Assembly (NCBI GenBank): GCA_934565855.1
Contig: CAKTIO010000004.1
Coordinates: 62,001 to 126,000 of the forward strand
Source: an uncultured Dysosmobacter sp.
Lineage (GTDB): Bacteria > Bacillota > Clostridia > Oscillospirales > Oscillospiraceae
Direction: 5' to 3'
Length of the DNA: 64,000 nucleotides
Position numbers and translations under genes: made by a program. Below the pieces are notes generated by a model. It had not been told where the DNA came from, ran no database searches, and saw nothing but the letters and a program-made list of their open reading frames with translations. Shown here piece by piece: positions 51,630-60,666 of this stretch. Each line of letters opens with the position of its first letter. Position 1 is the stretch's first letter.

Positions 51630-52643
51630 TCAGTCGTCCAGACCCTTCATGACCTCGTGCAGCTTCAGAATCTTGTGTGCCACATGGTCGAAGACCTCGG
51701 GGGTCAGGGACTGAGCGCCGTCGCACAGGGCGTGGGCGGGATCGTTGTGGACCTCGATCTGCAAGCCGTCGCAGCCAGTGGCAACAGCGCCGCAGGCAAG
51801 AGGCTCCACCAGCCAGCTTTTTCCGGTGGCATGGCTGGGATCAATGATGATGGGCAGATGGGTCAGCTTGCGCAGCACGGGGATGGCGGCAAGGTCCAGG
51901 GTGTTGCGGGTGTAGCTTTCAAAGGTACGGATGCCGCGTTCACAGAGAATGACGTTCTGGTTGCCGCCTGCCATCACATACTCGGCGCTCATCAGCCATT
52001 CCTCATAGGTGGCGGACATGCCGCGCTTGATCATAACGGGCTTATCCTGCTTGCCAACTGCCTTCAGCAGGTCGAAGTTCTGCATGTTGCGTGCGCCGAT
52101 CTGAATGACGTCCACATTCTTGAACAGGGGCAGCTGGTTGATCTCCATCAACTCGGTGACGATGGGAAGACCGGTCTCCTGCTTGGCGACCTCCAGGATT
52201 TCCAGACCCCGTGCGCCCAGCCCCTGGAAGGAGTAGGGAGAGGTACGGGGCTTGAAGGCGCCGCCCCGCAGCATGGTGGCGCCGCTGGCCTTCACTGCCT
52301 TGGCAATGGCAACCACCTGCTCCTCGGATTCCACGGAGCAGGGACCTGCCATAATGGTCAGGCTTCCGCCGCCGATCTGGGTGTTGCCCACCTGAACAAC
52401 GGTGTCCTCCGGATGGAACTTCCGGTTGGCGTTTTTGTAAGGCTCCTGTACCCGCTTGACATCCTCTACGATGTCCAGCGCGGAGATCAGGTCGATATCC
52501 AGGGAGGAGGTGTCGCCCACCAGACCCAGGATGGTGTTGTTGGAGCCGATGCTGGTGTGGATGATGATGCCCTTCTCCTGAAGCCAGGAGATCAGGCTGT
52601 CCAGTTGGTCGCGGTTGGGATTGTGTTTCAGAATGACGATCAT
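51630..52643 (-). CDS. aroF: DAHP synthase with N-terminal regulatory domain
   Basis: A 337-residue enzyme for the first committed shikimate step, joining phosphoenolpyruvate and erythrose 4-phosphate. Residues 1-70 form a ferredoxin-like/ACT-like domain, which in the Thermotoga-type enzyme mediates feedback by Tyr or Phe. The barrel shows MAGPCSVESEEQ, LRGGAFKPRTSPYSFQG and IDPSHATGK. It is the first gene after the Phe/Tyr leader-peptide attenuator. Confidence 0.95.
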   Translation of the reverse strand: MIVILKHNPNRDQLDSLISWLQEKGIIIHTSIGSNNTILGLVGDTSSLDIDLISALDIVEDVKRVQEPYKNANRKFHPEDTVVQVGNTQIGGGSLTIMAGPCSVESEEQVVAIAKAVKASGATMLRGGAFKPRTSPYSFQGLGARGLEILEVAKQETGLPIVTELMEINQLPLFKNVDVIQIGARNMQNFDLLKAVGKQDKPVMIKRGMSATYEEWLMSAEYVMAGGNQNVILCERGIRTFESYTRNTLDLAAIPVLRKLTHLPIIIDPSHATGKSWLVEPLACGAVATGCDGLQIEVHNDPAHALCDGAQSLTPEVFDHVAHKILKLHEVMKGLDD

Positions 52644-52677
52644 AGTGGGATTCCTCCTAAAATTTTATTGCAGGCAG

Positions 52678-52709
52678 TAAAAAAACCCGCAGCCGGTTTG
52701 GCTGCGGGT
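52678..52709 (-). terminator. Attenuator terminator of the aromatic operon
   Basis: A perfect 10-bp stem (52700-52709 with 52685-52694) with a 5-base loop, followed on the minus strand by seven T. Its 5' arm and loop (52693-52704) are perfectly complementary over 12 bases to 52762-52773 inside the leader-peptide gene. Confidence 0.95.
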
Positions 52710-52744
52710 CATCGGTCCTTTTCAGGTATCTGATAACTCTTTCT

Positions 52745-52843
52745 TCAAGCGCAGACGCTTTCAGCCAAACCGGAATAAGCCTTACCATAAAAGTAGGTAA
52801 AGCTAAAGTAGCGGTATTCAGCTGCGAAAGCGAAAGTCATCAT
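52745..52843 (-). CDS. Phe/Tyr leader peptide (32 aa) of the aromatic operon
   Basis: A 32-codon frame with AGGAGT upstream of ATGATG, about 32 bases after an extended -10 promoter. Ten codons are Phe (4, 6, 13, 15, 18) or Tyr (10, 12, 17, 19, 23). Codons 24-28 contain CCGGTTTGGCTG, the exact complement of the terminator 5' arm. An early segment, CGCTTTCGCAGC (codons 4-8), can pair with GCTGAAAGCG (codons 27-30), apart from a 2-base bulge. These are the four segments of a classical amino-acid attenuator. Stalling at Phe/Tyr codons frees the antiterminator. I do not know this peptide as a described family. Confidence 0.9.
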   Translation of the reverse strand: MMTFAFAAEYRYFSFTYFYGKAYSGLAESVCA

Positions 52844-52881
52844 GAAAGATACTCCTGTAGATCAATTCTTTAGATGTTTAA

Positions 52882-52890
52882 AGCATAACA
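52882..52890 (-). promoter_or_regulatory. Extended -10 promoter of the aromatic operon
   Basis: The minus strand reads TGTTATGCT (TGN plus TATGCT), starting transcription about 32 bases before the leader ATG. No good -35 is visible at normal spacing, as is usual for extended -10 promoters. Confidence 0.65.
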
Positions 52891-52975
52891 CGCGCTTTCA
52901 AAAAAGGGAAGTGACAAAATGACAAAATGGGGCTTTGCATAAAAGAAAAAACTGTGCAGAATCACGAGAAATAGC

Positions 52976-53524
52976 TCAAAGTGCCTCCGGCAGCAGCGTT
53001 GCCATCAGCATTTGATTCGCCGTTAAAATATAGGTGGCGTCCCGGTGCCAGCTGGAGGTGGACTCCACATACTGCCTGTGCAGCTCGGAAATGGCGCTGC
53101 ACAGGTCCTCCCGTGCTTTGGTGCGGCGGATGTTGCGCGCCTTCAGATAGCGGATGAAGTGCTCCCGAAGAGCGTCCTCGTAGCGGCGGTGGGCGGCGAT
53201 GCTGTCCGTATATGTATCGTTGTGGGGAAAGGTGAAGGCATCCGCCAGATAATGGGTCAGCTTGCCCAACGTGTAATACTGCCAGACTGTCCAGCGTTCC
53301 CGGCGCTGCAGGCGCAGGATGTGCTGGTCGATGTAGTGCTGAGAGTTGGAGAAGTTGTGTCCCATGAATTTTTTACCGTGGATGGAACCCTTTAAATAGG
53401 AGAGAGGATTACAGTCCGGCTGGAAGGAACCCAACAGAAAGGCGAGTTCAAAGCGGCGTTTGTGAAATCCGTTATAACTGTCCATCAGGGTGTGAGCTAA
53501 AAGCTTGTGACTTCTTTTTTGCAA
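52976..53524 (-). CDS. Zinc-dependent phospholipase C-like protein
   Basis: A 182-residue all-helical protein of the zinc-dependent phospholipase C/S1-P1 fold. Metal-ligand-like residues appear in LLGSFQPDCNP, GHNFSNSQHY and GKLTHYLADAFTFPHN. There is no signal peptide, so it would act in the cytoplasm, unlike secreted phospholipases C. It stands alone between the aromatic operon and a divergent CoA-transferase gene. The actual substrate is unknown. Confidence 0.85.
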   Translation of the reverse strand: MQKRSHKLLAHTLMDSYNGFHKRRFELAFLLGSFQPDCNPLSYLKGSIHGKKFMGHNFSNSQHYIDQHILRLQRRERWTVWQYYTLGKLTHYLADAFTFPHNDTYTDSIAAHRRYEDALREHFIRYLKARNIRRTKAREDLCSAISELHRQYVESTSSWHRDATYILTANQMLMATLLPEAL

Positions 53525-53712
53525 CGCTGGGATCTCCTTTCTGCTGTGAAAACTGAACCAAGTATAGCATGGTTACAAATGTATCTGCAAGTGCAAAAAA
53601 CAAAAAAATGTGTAAAATCACGGAAAATCTGGAGAGAAATTACGGCAGCTTCGTTGTTTTCCATGAATACCTGCGCTACAATTATAAAAAAACCTGGCAA
53701 GGGGGAAGGATC

Positions 53713-55068
53713 ATGACACAGGCAGCTCCCACCCGGAAGGGGCGGTTTTCCCATTTGGGCGGCTGGCGGCAGCAGTATCAGGCGCTGCGCATGACGCCGG
53801 AGGAGGCGGTACGGCAGATCCGCGATGGAGATACGCTTGCCTGCACCGGCGCAGCCAACTGGCCGGCAGAGATTGACCGGGCGCTTGCCGCCCGCCTGCG
53901 GGAGACCGGAGAGTCGGTCCAAATTGGTTCGCTGTTTGTGCTGCGGCGCTATGCGCTGATGGAACCGGAGCTGCGGCGGCAGGTGCGGTTTTACTCCAAT
54001 TTTTTCTCGGTGGGAGAGAGAAAACTGGCGGCTCAGGGCAACCTGTATTTTTGTCCGACCCACCTGAGCCAGACAGGACCGTGGCTTGCCGCGCAGAAGC
54101 CCCGGGGAGTGGTGCTGAGCTGCGCGCCTCCGGATGAAAGCGGCTGGATGAGCCGTAGCCTGTGGGGTGCGGAGGTCAGCCGGGAGGTGATCCAGCAGGC
54201 AGAGGTGGTGCTGGTGGAGGTGAACCGCCGTCTGCCGACCCTTTGCAGTCATGGAGAGGGACATATGCTGCTGCACGTCTCGGAGGTGGATGGCATTGTG
54301 GAAACGGACGAGCCGCTTGTGGAAACACCGCCGGTGCAGGGGGATGAGACGGACGCCGCCATTGCCGGATATATTGCAGACCTGGTAGAGGATGGCAGCT
54401 GCATGCAGTTTGGATTGGGCGGATTGGCAAATGCCATCGGCGGAAGCCTTGCCTATGCCGGAAAGCGGGATCTGGGCATTCAATCAGAGGTGTTGAGCAG
54501 CTGCGTGATAGACCTGATGCGGCGGGGGGTTATCAACAACAGCCGCAAGCAGCTCTGCCCGGGAAAGACCGTGGGCGCGTATTTTATTGGTGACCGGGCG
54601 CTGTGGGATTTTGCCACCGGAAATCCGGATTTTGAGCATAAGGAGATCGCCTGGGTCAACGATTCCCGGCGCATCGCCCAGAACCGGCAGGTGGTGTCCA
54701 TCAACAACGCAATGGAGATCGACCTGACGGGACAGGTGAATGCGGAGAGCATAGGAGCGCGGCAGTACTCCGGTACTGGCGGACAGCTGGAGTGGATCAT
54801 CGGCGCACAGTGGTCTCCCGGTGGAAAGAGCATTCTTGCCCTGCGCTCCGCCTACCGGGACCGGAGCGGTGTGCTGCATTCCAAGATTCTGCCGCAGCTG
54901 CCGGCGGGCAGCATTGTTACCACGCCGCGGACTTGGGTGCAGTATGTGGTCACGGAGTACGGCGTGGCGAATTTGCAGTATAAAAGCACCTGGGAACGGG
55001 CGCGGGCATTGACTGCCATCGCACATCCGGCATTCCGGGAGGAGCTGCGGCGCAGTTTGCCGGAATAA
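53713..55068 (+). CDS. Acetyl-CoA hydrolase/4-hydroxybutyrate CoA-transferase family protein
   Basis: A 451-residue two-domain CoA-transferase. The C-terminal half has the glycine-rich oxyanion region FGLGGLANAIGGSL, the glutamate region IQSEVLSS, and the conserved end YVVTEYGVANLQYKSTWERA. These enzymes move CoA between acyl groups such as butyrate, 4-hydroxybutyrate and acetate. The precise pair is not evident. The ATG at 53713 has GGGAAGG upstream. A 48-residue upstream extension is not supported. A terminator-like hairpin lies 127 bases downstream. Confidence 0.9.
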   Translation: MTQAAPTRKGRFSHLGGWRQQYQALRMTPEEAVRQIRDGDTLACTGAANWPAEIDRALAARLRETGESVQIGSLFVLRRYALMEPELRRQVRFYSNFFSVGERKLAAQGNLYFCPTHLSQTGPWLAAQKPRGVVLSCAPPDESGWMSRSLWGAEVSREVIQQAEVVLVEVNRRLPTLCSHGEGHMLLHVSEVDGIVETDEPLVETPPVQGDETDAAIAGYIADLVEDGSCMQFGLGGLANAIGGSLAYAGKRDLGIQSEVLSSCVIDLMRRGVINNSRKQLCPGKTVGAYFIGDRALWDFATGNPDFEHKEIAWVNDSRRIAQNRQVVSINNAMEIDLTGQVNAESIGARQYSGTGGQLEWIIGAQWSPGGKSILALRSAYRDRSGVLHSKILPQLPAGSIVTTPRTWVQYVVTEYGVANLQYKSTWERARALTAIAHPAFREELRRSLPE

Positions 55069-55194
55069 GGACGAAAAGTCACAAGGCAGCTGTGGTTTTC
55101 CTGGCAGGACTTGTCAGTTGTTCACAAAAGTGCCGGAAAGCAGGGGAAAAGAGGGAATTCTGTTTGACTTCCTGTAGAAGCCTCCTTAAAATAG

Positions 55195-55240
55195 AAAGCG
55201 CTGGCAAGCGAGCAGAATCGCTCGTTTACCGGCGCTTTTT
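55195..55240 (+). terminator. Hairpin and T-run between the CoA-transferase and lrgA genes
   Basis: A 16-bp stem with one mismatch (55198-55213 with 55220-55235) and a 6-base loop, followed by five T. It is 20 bases before the lrgA start, so it may end the CoA-transferase transcript or attenuate the lrgAB genes. Confidence 0.75.
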
Positions 55241-55260
55241 AAAAATAAGAGGTGGAGATT

Positions 55261-55626
55261 TTGAAAATTTTAGGTCAGATCGGAATTATTTTCGCCGTGT
55301 GCTGGATCAGCCAGTGCATTGAACATGTGCTGCCGATTGCATTCCCTGCCAGCGTGATCGGCTTGATCCTGCTGCTGATCCTGTTGCTGCTGCGGGTGCT
55401 GAAAATTGACCATATCCGGGAGAAGTCAGACTTTCTGCTGGGCAACCTGCCGTTTTTCTTCATTCCCGCTGTGGTCAGCATCATGAATTATGTGGATGTG
55501 ATTGCGAAGAATCTGGTGCCGTTTTTGGTGATCTGTGTAGTATCGCTGGTGCTGACCTACGGAGCGACAGCTTGGGCGGTCCAGCTGACCATGAAGCTGA
55601 TGAAAAAGGGAGGGGAAAAGAAATGA
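55261..55626 (+). CDS. lrgA: LrgA/CidA-family holin-like protein
   Basis: A 121-residue protein with four membrane segments. The TTG at 55261 gives the typical family start (KILGQIGIIFAVCW) with AGGTGG five bases upstream. The in-frame GTG at 55252 is the alternative. LrgA-type proteins work with LrgB in control of murein hydrolases or in small-organic-acid transport. The gene overlaps lrgB by 4 bp. Confidence 0.92.
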   Translation: MKILGQIGIIFAVCWISQCIEHVLPIAFPASVIGLILLLILLLLRVLKIDHIREKSDFLLGNLPFFFIPAVVSIMNYVDVIAKNLVPFLVICVVSLVLTYGATAWAVQLTMKLMKKGGEKK

Positions 55627-56300
55627 TCGAGCTGACATCTTCCATTTACTTCGGTATTTTCGTCTCCGTGCTGGCATATTGGATCGGTGTAAAGATCCAG
55701 AAAAAGACCGGACTGGTGATCTGCAACTCCCTGATCATCGCGGGTCTGCTGGTGATTCTGGTGCTGAAGGTTTTCAATATTCCCTTTGACTCCTATAATC
55801 AGGGCGGTAGCCTGATCAACATGTTTCTGGGACCGGCGACCGCCTGCCTGGCTGTAACGATCTACTCCAAGCTGGACCTGCTGAAAAAATACTGGCTGCC
55901 GGTGCTGGTGGGCTGTGTGGTAGGTGTCTTGACCTCAATGGGCAGCATTCTGGTGATGTGCCGCCTGTTCAGTCTGGACCGTGATATGACCATGTCGTTG
56001 GTGCCGAAGTCTGTTACCACGCCCATTGCCTCTGCGGTGGCGGAGGGACACGGCGGCATTGTTGCCATTGCCATTGCGGCGGTGATCTTTACCGGCATTC
56101 TGGGCAATGTCATTGCGCCGATGCTGATCAAGCTGTTTCATGTAAAGGACCCTATCGCGGTTGGTCTGGGGCTGGGTGCCTGCAGCCATGCGATGGGTAC
56201 GGCGAAGGCACTGGAGCTGGGCGAGACCCAGGGCGCTATGAGCGGTCTGGCAATGGGACTGTGCGGCATTTTCACCACGTTGGTGGCGTTGCTCCTGTGA
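55623..56300 (+). CDS. lrgB: LrgB-family membrane protein
   Basis: A 225-residue membrane protein with six or seven segments and family motifs LVPKSVTTPIASAVAEGHGG and GACSHAMGTAKALELGE. The ATG at 55623 overlaps the lrgA stop. The pair forms a standard lrgAB operon. No LytSR-type regulator is encoded nearby. Confidence 0.94.
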   Translation: MIELTSSIYFGIFVSVLAYWIGVKIQKKTGLVICNSLIIAGLLVILVLKVFNIPFDSYNQGGSLINMFLGPATACLAVTIYSKLDLLKKYWLPVLVGCVVGVLTSMGSILVMCRLFSLDRDMTMSLVPKSVTTPIASAVAEGHGGIVAIAIAAVIFTGILGNVIAPMLIKLFHVKDPIAVGLGLGACSHAMGTAKALELGETQGAMSGLAMGLCGIFTTLVALLL

Positions 56301-56408
56301 TTCCATATTATTAAAGAATGAAACAGGCAGGGAGATGTATGTCTCCTCTTGATAAAGAAAATGACTGTCTGCTGACAGGGCGTGTCTGCCGCAGCAGGAC
56401 GAGTGAAA

Positions 56409-56447
56409 CAGAGGGACCCGGCGCGTATCCAGCGCCGGGTCCCTCTG
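56409..56447. terminator. Bidirectional terminator between lrgB and glnN
   Basis: A perfect 16-bp stem (56409-56424 with 56432-56447) with a 7-base loop, between convergent genes. Confidence 0.9.
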
Positions 56448-56457
56448 CTGTTTGTAT

Positions 56458-58545
56458 TTACATGTAGAACAGGATGTCCTTGTAGGTGGGGAAGGGCCAA
56501 TACTCGGAGGCAGTCATGGTCTCCAGCTCGTCTGCGGCGGCGCGGGCTTTTGCCATAGCGGGAACAATGGTCTCGTGGTTGTAGACCATTGCAGCCTTGG
56601 CGTCGGAGGGAACCTTGCTCAGATCCTCTTCCAGCTCCTCACAGGCGTCAGCCAGCGTATCCGTCAGAGCGGAGATCGCCTTTGCGGTCTTGACCTCGTA
56701 CCGGTTGGAAGCACCGGCGGCAGCCTTGCTGTCGGCACGCTCACACAGATCAGTGGCGTAGCCGGACACGGCGGGCAGAATGTCATGATTGATCATATCC
56801 ACCATGGTGTTTGCCTCAATGCCGATCACGGCGGAGTAGTTCTCCACATGGATCTCATAGCGCGCCTGAATCTCGCCCTTGGTGTAAATGCCGTGCTTGA
56901 CGAACAGGTCTACGTTTTTGTCAGAGATGTAGGAGGGCAGTGCCTCTGCGGTGGAGCGCAGGTTGCTCAATCCGCGCTTTTCCGCCTCCACGACCCAGGA
57001 ATCATCATAGCCGTTGCCGTTGAAGATGATGCGCTGATGGTCGGTCAGCACCTGCTTGATGAGCTTCTGCAGATCTGCCTGGAAGTCGCTGGACTTTTCC
57101 AGAACATCAGCGAACTGCTCCAGTTCCTCTGCCATGATGGTGTTCAGGGCGATGTTGGGTCCGGCGATGGACTGGGAGGAGCCCAGTGCGCGGAACTCAA
57201 ATTTGTTGCCGGTGAACGCCATGGGAGAGGTACGGTTCCGGTCAGTGTTGTCCTGCGGAATGGCGGGCAGAACGTCCACGCCAATCTCCAGGGTCCGCTT
57301 TCCGGCATCCTTGTACTCTGTGCCGTTGATGATGGATTCCACCACGGCATTCAGATCGTCGCCCAAGAAGATGGACAGGATGGCGGGAGGTGCCTCCTGT
57401 GCGCCCAGGCGGTGATCGTTGCCGGAGAAGGCGACGGTGGCACGCAGGAAGTCCTGATATTCATCCACGCCCTTGATAAAGGCGGACAGGAACAGCAGGA
57501 ACTGTGCGTTCTGGCTGGGAGTGGAGCCGGGCTTGAACAGGTTCTTTCCGGTATCTGTGGAAAGGGACCAGTTGTTGTGCTTGCCGGAGCCGTTGATACC
57601 GGCAAAGGGCTTTTCATGCAGCAGGCAGACCAGGTTGTGCTTTTCGGCAACCTTCTTCATCAGCTCCATCACCAGCTGGTTCTGGTCACAGGCGCTGTTG
57701 GCATCGGAGTAAATGGGAGCCATTTCGTGCTGGCAGGGAGCGACCTCGTTGTGGCGGGTCTTGCTGAGAACGCCGACCTTCCACAGCTCATTGTCCAGAT
57801 CCTTCATGAAGGAGGAGACCACGGGGCGGATGGAGCCGAAATAGTGGTCCTCCAGTTCCTGTGCCTTGGGTGGCTTGGCGCCGAACAGGGTGCGTCCTGT
57901 CATTTTCAGGTCTTCCCGCTTGGCGTAGTCATCCTTGGAAATCAGGAAGTACTCCTGCTCCGCGCCTACCTGAGAGGTAACGCGCTTGGACTCGGTGTCG
58001 CCGAACAGCCGCAGAATGCGGATGGCTTGACGGGAAACCACATCCATAGACCGCAGCAGCGGCGTCTTCTTATCCAGTGCCTCGCCGGAGTAGGAGCAGA
58101 AGATGGTGGGGATGCACAGCGTGTCATCCTTGATGAAGGCGAAGGAGGTGGGATCCCATGCAGTGTAGCCGCGGGCCTCAAAGGTGGCGCGCAGACCGCC
58201 GGAGGGGAAGGAGGAGGCGTCCGGTTCGCCCCGGACCAGTTCCTTGCCGGAGAACTCCAGAATCACCTTGCCGCCGCCCACGGGATTGATGAAGCTGTCG
58301 TGCTTCTCGGCGGTCACGCCGGTCATGGGCTGGAACCAATGGGTGTAATGGGTGCAGCCCTTCTCCGTAGCCCACTGCTTCATGGCTTCGGCGATCTCAT
58401 TGGCAATGGAGATGTCCAGAGAGGTGCCGTCCAGAATGCACTTCTTCCACGCCTTGTAAGAGGCGGGAGAGAGACGCTGCTGCATGGTGTCCTCGTTGAA
58501 GACCATGCTGCCGAACAGTTCGGGAAGTTTGGTGGGAGTACTCAT
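56458..58545 (-). CDS. glnN: Type III glutamine synthetase
   Basis: A 695-residue glutamine synthetase of the large GSIII class, which makes glutamine from glutamate, ammonia and ATP. Signatures include KVILEFSGKELVRGEPDASSFPSGG split across about 72-97, CLLHEKPFAGINGSGKHNNWS and FVKHGIYTKGE. Length is normal for the class. It follows asnB by 75 bases on the same strand with no terminator between, so readthrough from the Asn T-box is likely. AGGAGG precedes the ATG. Confidence 0.96.
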   Translation of the reverse strand: MSTPTKLPELFGSMVFNEDTMQQRLSPASYKAWKKCILDGTSLDISIANEIAEAMKQWATEKGCTHYTHWFQPMTGVTAEKHDSFINPVGGGKVILEFSGKELVRGEPDASSFPSGGLRATFEARGYTAWDPTSFAFIKDDTLCIPTIFCSYSGEALDKKTPLLRSMDVVSRQAIRILRLFGDTESKRVTSQVGAEQEYFLISKDDYAKREDLKMTGRTLFGAKPPKAQELEDHYFGSIRPVVSSFMKDLDNELWKVGVLSKTRHNEVAPCQHEMAPIYSDANSACDQNQLVMELMKKVAEKHNLVCLLHEKPFAGINGSGKHNNWSLSTDTGKNLFKPGSTPSQNAQFLLFLSAFIKGVDEYQDFLRATVAFSGNDHRLGAQEAPPAILSIFLGDDLNAVVESIINGTEYKDAGKRTLEIGVDVLPAIPQDNTDRNRTSPMAFTGNKFEFRALGSSQSIAGPNIALNTIMAEELEQFADVLEKSSDFQADLQKLIKQVLTDHQRIIFNGNGYDDSWVVEAEKRGLSNLRSTAEALPSYISDKNVDLFVKHGIYTKGEIQARYEIHVENYSAVIGIEANTMVDMINHDILPAVSGYATDLCERADSKAAAGASNRYEVKTAKAISALTDTLADACEELEEDLSKVPSDAKAAMVYNHETIVPAMAKARAAADELETMTASEYWPFPTYKDILFYM

Positions 58546-58620
58546 AGCTTTATCCTCCTAATATATAGAATCAAAATGAAAGAGAATGCAAATCAGAGAA
58601 TCGCGTTGACAGGAAACGGC

Positions 58621-60201
58621 TTATTTGCCGCTTTCACCGTAGTTGGCAAGCACACGGGCGGAGGGATCGTTGACATCGCAGCCCTCCCACTCCCTGTTGG
58701 GCATCCAGAAATCCTTGATCATCCGCGCCTGACCGGGATAATACTGCTCAAAGATCTCCCGGTACAGCAGACTCTCCTTGGTGAAGGGCGTGCAGTATTC
58801 ATATTTGCGGCGCAGGGTCTCAAATTCCTCGTCAGTGTACTTCTCCTCGGCATATGCCTTCAGATCGTCCACCATCGAGTGTCCCACCGCATCAGAGAAC
58901 GCCGCCTTCTGCCGCCACAGAATGTCATCCGGCAGCAGGTGGTCCTTTTCAAAGGCGTGGCGCAGCAAGTACTTGCCCATGTGGTAGGAGTTGAGCTTCA
59001 GCTTGGGATCGATGCTCATGACGTATTTCACAAAGTCCAGATCTCCAAAGGGAACGCGCCCCTCCAGAGAGTTGACGGAGATGCAGCGGTCTGCCCGCAG
59101 CACATCGTACATATATAGCTCATCCACCCGCTTCTTTGCCTCCTGCTGGAAGGCTTCGGCGGAGGGGGCAAAGTCAGTGTATTTATAGCCGAACAGCTCG
59201 TCGGAGATCTCGCCGGTCATGAGCACCCGGATATCCGTCTGTTCATGAATGGCTTTGCAGCACAGGTACATGCCCATGCTGGCACGGATGGTGGTAATGT
59301 CCCAGGTGCCCAGCATCTGAATAACCTCCGGCAGTGCCTTCAGCACATCCTCCCGGGTCATATAGACCTCAGTGTGTTCCGCCCCGATGAAGTCAGCAAC
59401 CTCACGGGCGTATTTCAGGTCAATGGCATCCTGATCCATGCCGATGGCAAAGGTGCGGATCTTCTTGCCCAGAATCAGAGAGGAGATGGCGCACACCAGA
59501 GAGGAATCCAGTCCGCCGGAGAGTAGGAAGCCCAGAGGAGCGTCCGCGTCCAGTCGCTTATCCACACCGGCGACCAGCTTGTCGCGGATTTTCTTGCAGG
59601 CAGCTTCCAGATCGTCCATGCTGTAGGAGGAGACGGTAGTCAAATCAGCGTAGCGGACGAACTTCCCGTAAGCGTAGTAATGACCGGGAGGGAAGGGACA
59701 GACCTCCTTGCACAGTCCCACCAGGTTTTTGGCTTCACTGGCGAACACGATGCTGCCGGTCCGGTCATATCCGTAAAACAGGGGGCGGATGCCGATGGGG
59801 TCCCGGGCAGCGATAAGGGAGTCTGTGGTGGAATCGTAAATGATCAGGGCAAATTCGGCATCCAGCCGGGAGAACATGCTCAGACCGTATTCGTGGAACA
59901 TGGGCAGCAGGATTTCACAGTCGCTGCCGGAATGAAAGGTATAGCGCTCGCTGAGCTGGCGCTTGAGTGGGCGGAAGCCGTAAATCTCGCCGTTGCAGAC
60001 CACATAGTCGCCGTCCAGCTCAAAGGGCTGCATGCCAGCCTCCGTCAGCCCCATGATGGCAAGACGGTGGAAGCAGAGGTAGCCGGACTTTGTTTCCACG
60101 ATGCGGCTCATGTCCGGACCGCGGGAAATGGTACGGTCAAAATATTCCTGAATTTCTTCCTTGCTCAGATCCTTGCTGGAGAATCCCATAATTGCGCACA
60201 T
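58621..60201 (-). CDS. asnB: Asparagine synthase (glutamine-hydrolysing)
   Basis: A 526-residue enzyme. The N-terminal glutaminase begins MCAIMGF, so Cys2 is the nucleophile after Met removal. This fixes the start at 60201, with GGAGGTG upstream. The C-terminal synthase has the pyrophosphatase loop LLSGGLDSSLV. It makes asparagine from aspartate using glutamine nitrogen. Preceded by a T-box with an Asn specifier and followed by glnN, which supplies glutamine. Confidence 0.96.
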   Translation of the reverse strand: MCAIMGFSSKDLSKEEIQEYFDRTISRGPDMSRIVETKSGYLCFHRLAIMGLTEAGMQPFELDGDYVVCNGEIYGFRPLKRQLSERYTFHSGSDCEILLPMFHEYGLSMFSRLDAEFALIIYDSTTDSLIAARDPIGIRPLFYGYDRTGSIVFASEAKNLVGLCKEVCPFPPGHYYAYGKFVRYADLTTVSSYSMDDLEAACKKIRDKLVAGVDKRLDADAPLGFLLSGGLDSSLVCAISSLILGKKIRTFAIGMDQDAIDLKYAREVADFIGAEHTEVYMTREDVLKALPEVIQMLGTWDITTIRASMGMYLCCKAIHEQTDIRVLMTGEISDELFGYKYTDFAPSAEAFQQEAKKRVDELYMYDVLRADRCISVNSLEGRVPFGDLDFVKYVMSIDPKLKLNSYHMGKYLLRHAFEKDHLLPDDILWRQKAAFSDAVGHSMVDDLKAYAEEKYTDEEFETLRRKYEYCTPFTKESLLYREIFEQYYPGQARMIKDFWMPNREWEGCDVNDPSARVLANYGESGK

Positions 60202-60257
60202 AAATAAAAGCACCTCCGGATTTTTTGCAGTTTTTCCGATGTTCGGAAAAAGGTTAT

Positions 60258-60561
60258 AAAAAACGCAGCTACATCCTAAAACGTTAGGACGAATAGCTGC
60301 TATCCGCGGTGCCACCTAATTTACTGTTAAGAAACAGTCACCTTCAAGGTTCCAACAAACCCGTGTGATGTAACGATCACAACTCGTCGCACTTACTAAC
60401 GATGACCTCGCGTTCAGATTGCAGCTACGGAGTGTTCTTTCCCGCGGACTCTTTGTGCAGGCTTCTCACTGCCGCCTGCTCACTGGAACGGAACTTCCAC
60501 GGTACTTTTCTCCATCAACGCCGTTGTCGATGTTTGAATTGTCTGTCAATCGTTGATTGAT
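60258..60561 (-). promoter_or_regulatory. T-box leader of asnB, asparagine specifier
   Basis: The minus strand shows stem I with a specifier region GAAAGAACACTCC (AAC at 60434-60436, Asn), the T-box AGGTGGCACCGCGG (60304-60317) and a terminator with a stem of about 14 bp that ends in a T-run (60258-60300). It should raise asnB and glnN expression when tRNA-Asn is uncharged. Confidence 0.93.
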
Positions 60562-60567
60562 GTTTGC

Positions 60568-60596
60568 AGTTTACCATGAAGACCGCAGACTGTCAA
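60568..60596 (-). promoter_or_regulatory. Promoter of the Asn T-box leader
   Basis: The -35 is TTGACA (60591-60596), the spacer is 17 bp and the -10 is TAAACT (60568-60573). Confidence 0.85.
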
Positions 60597-60666
60597 CGTC
60601 AAAATTTACAAAAAAGTATGACCTCAGCTTGCAAAATTTCCACAGCGCTATGACAAAAAACAATGG

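Noticed and set aside
56452..59118. 888-codon open frame on the plus strand across glnN and asnB
   Set aside because: It is antisense to two clear enzymes and spans their intergenic gap. Its composition is that of a codon-bias shadow.
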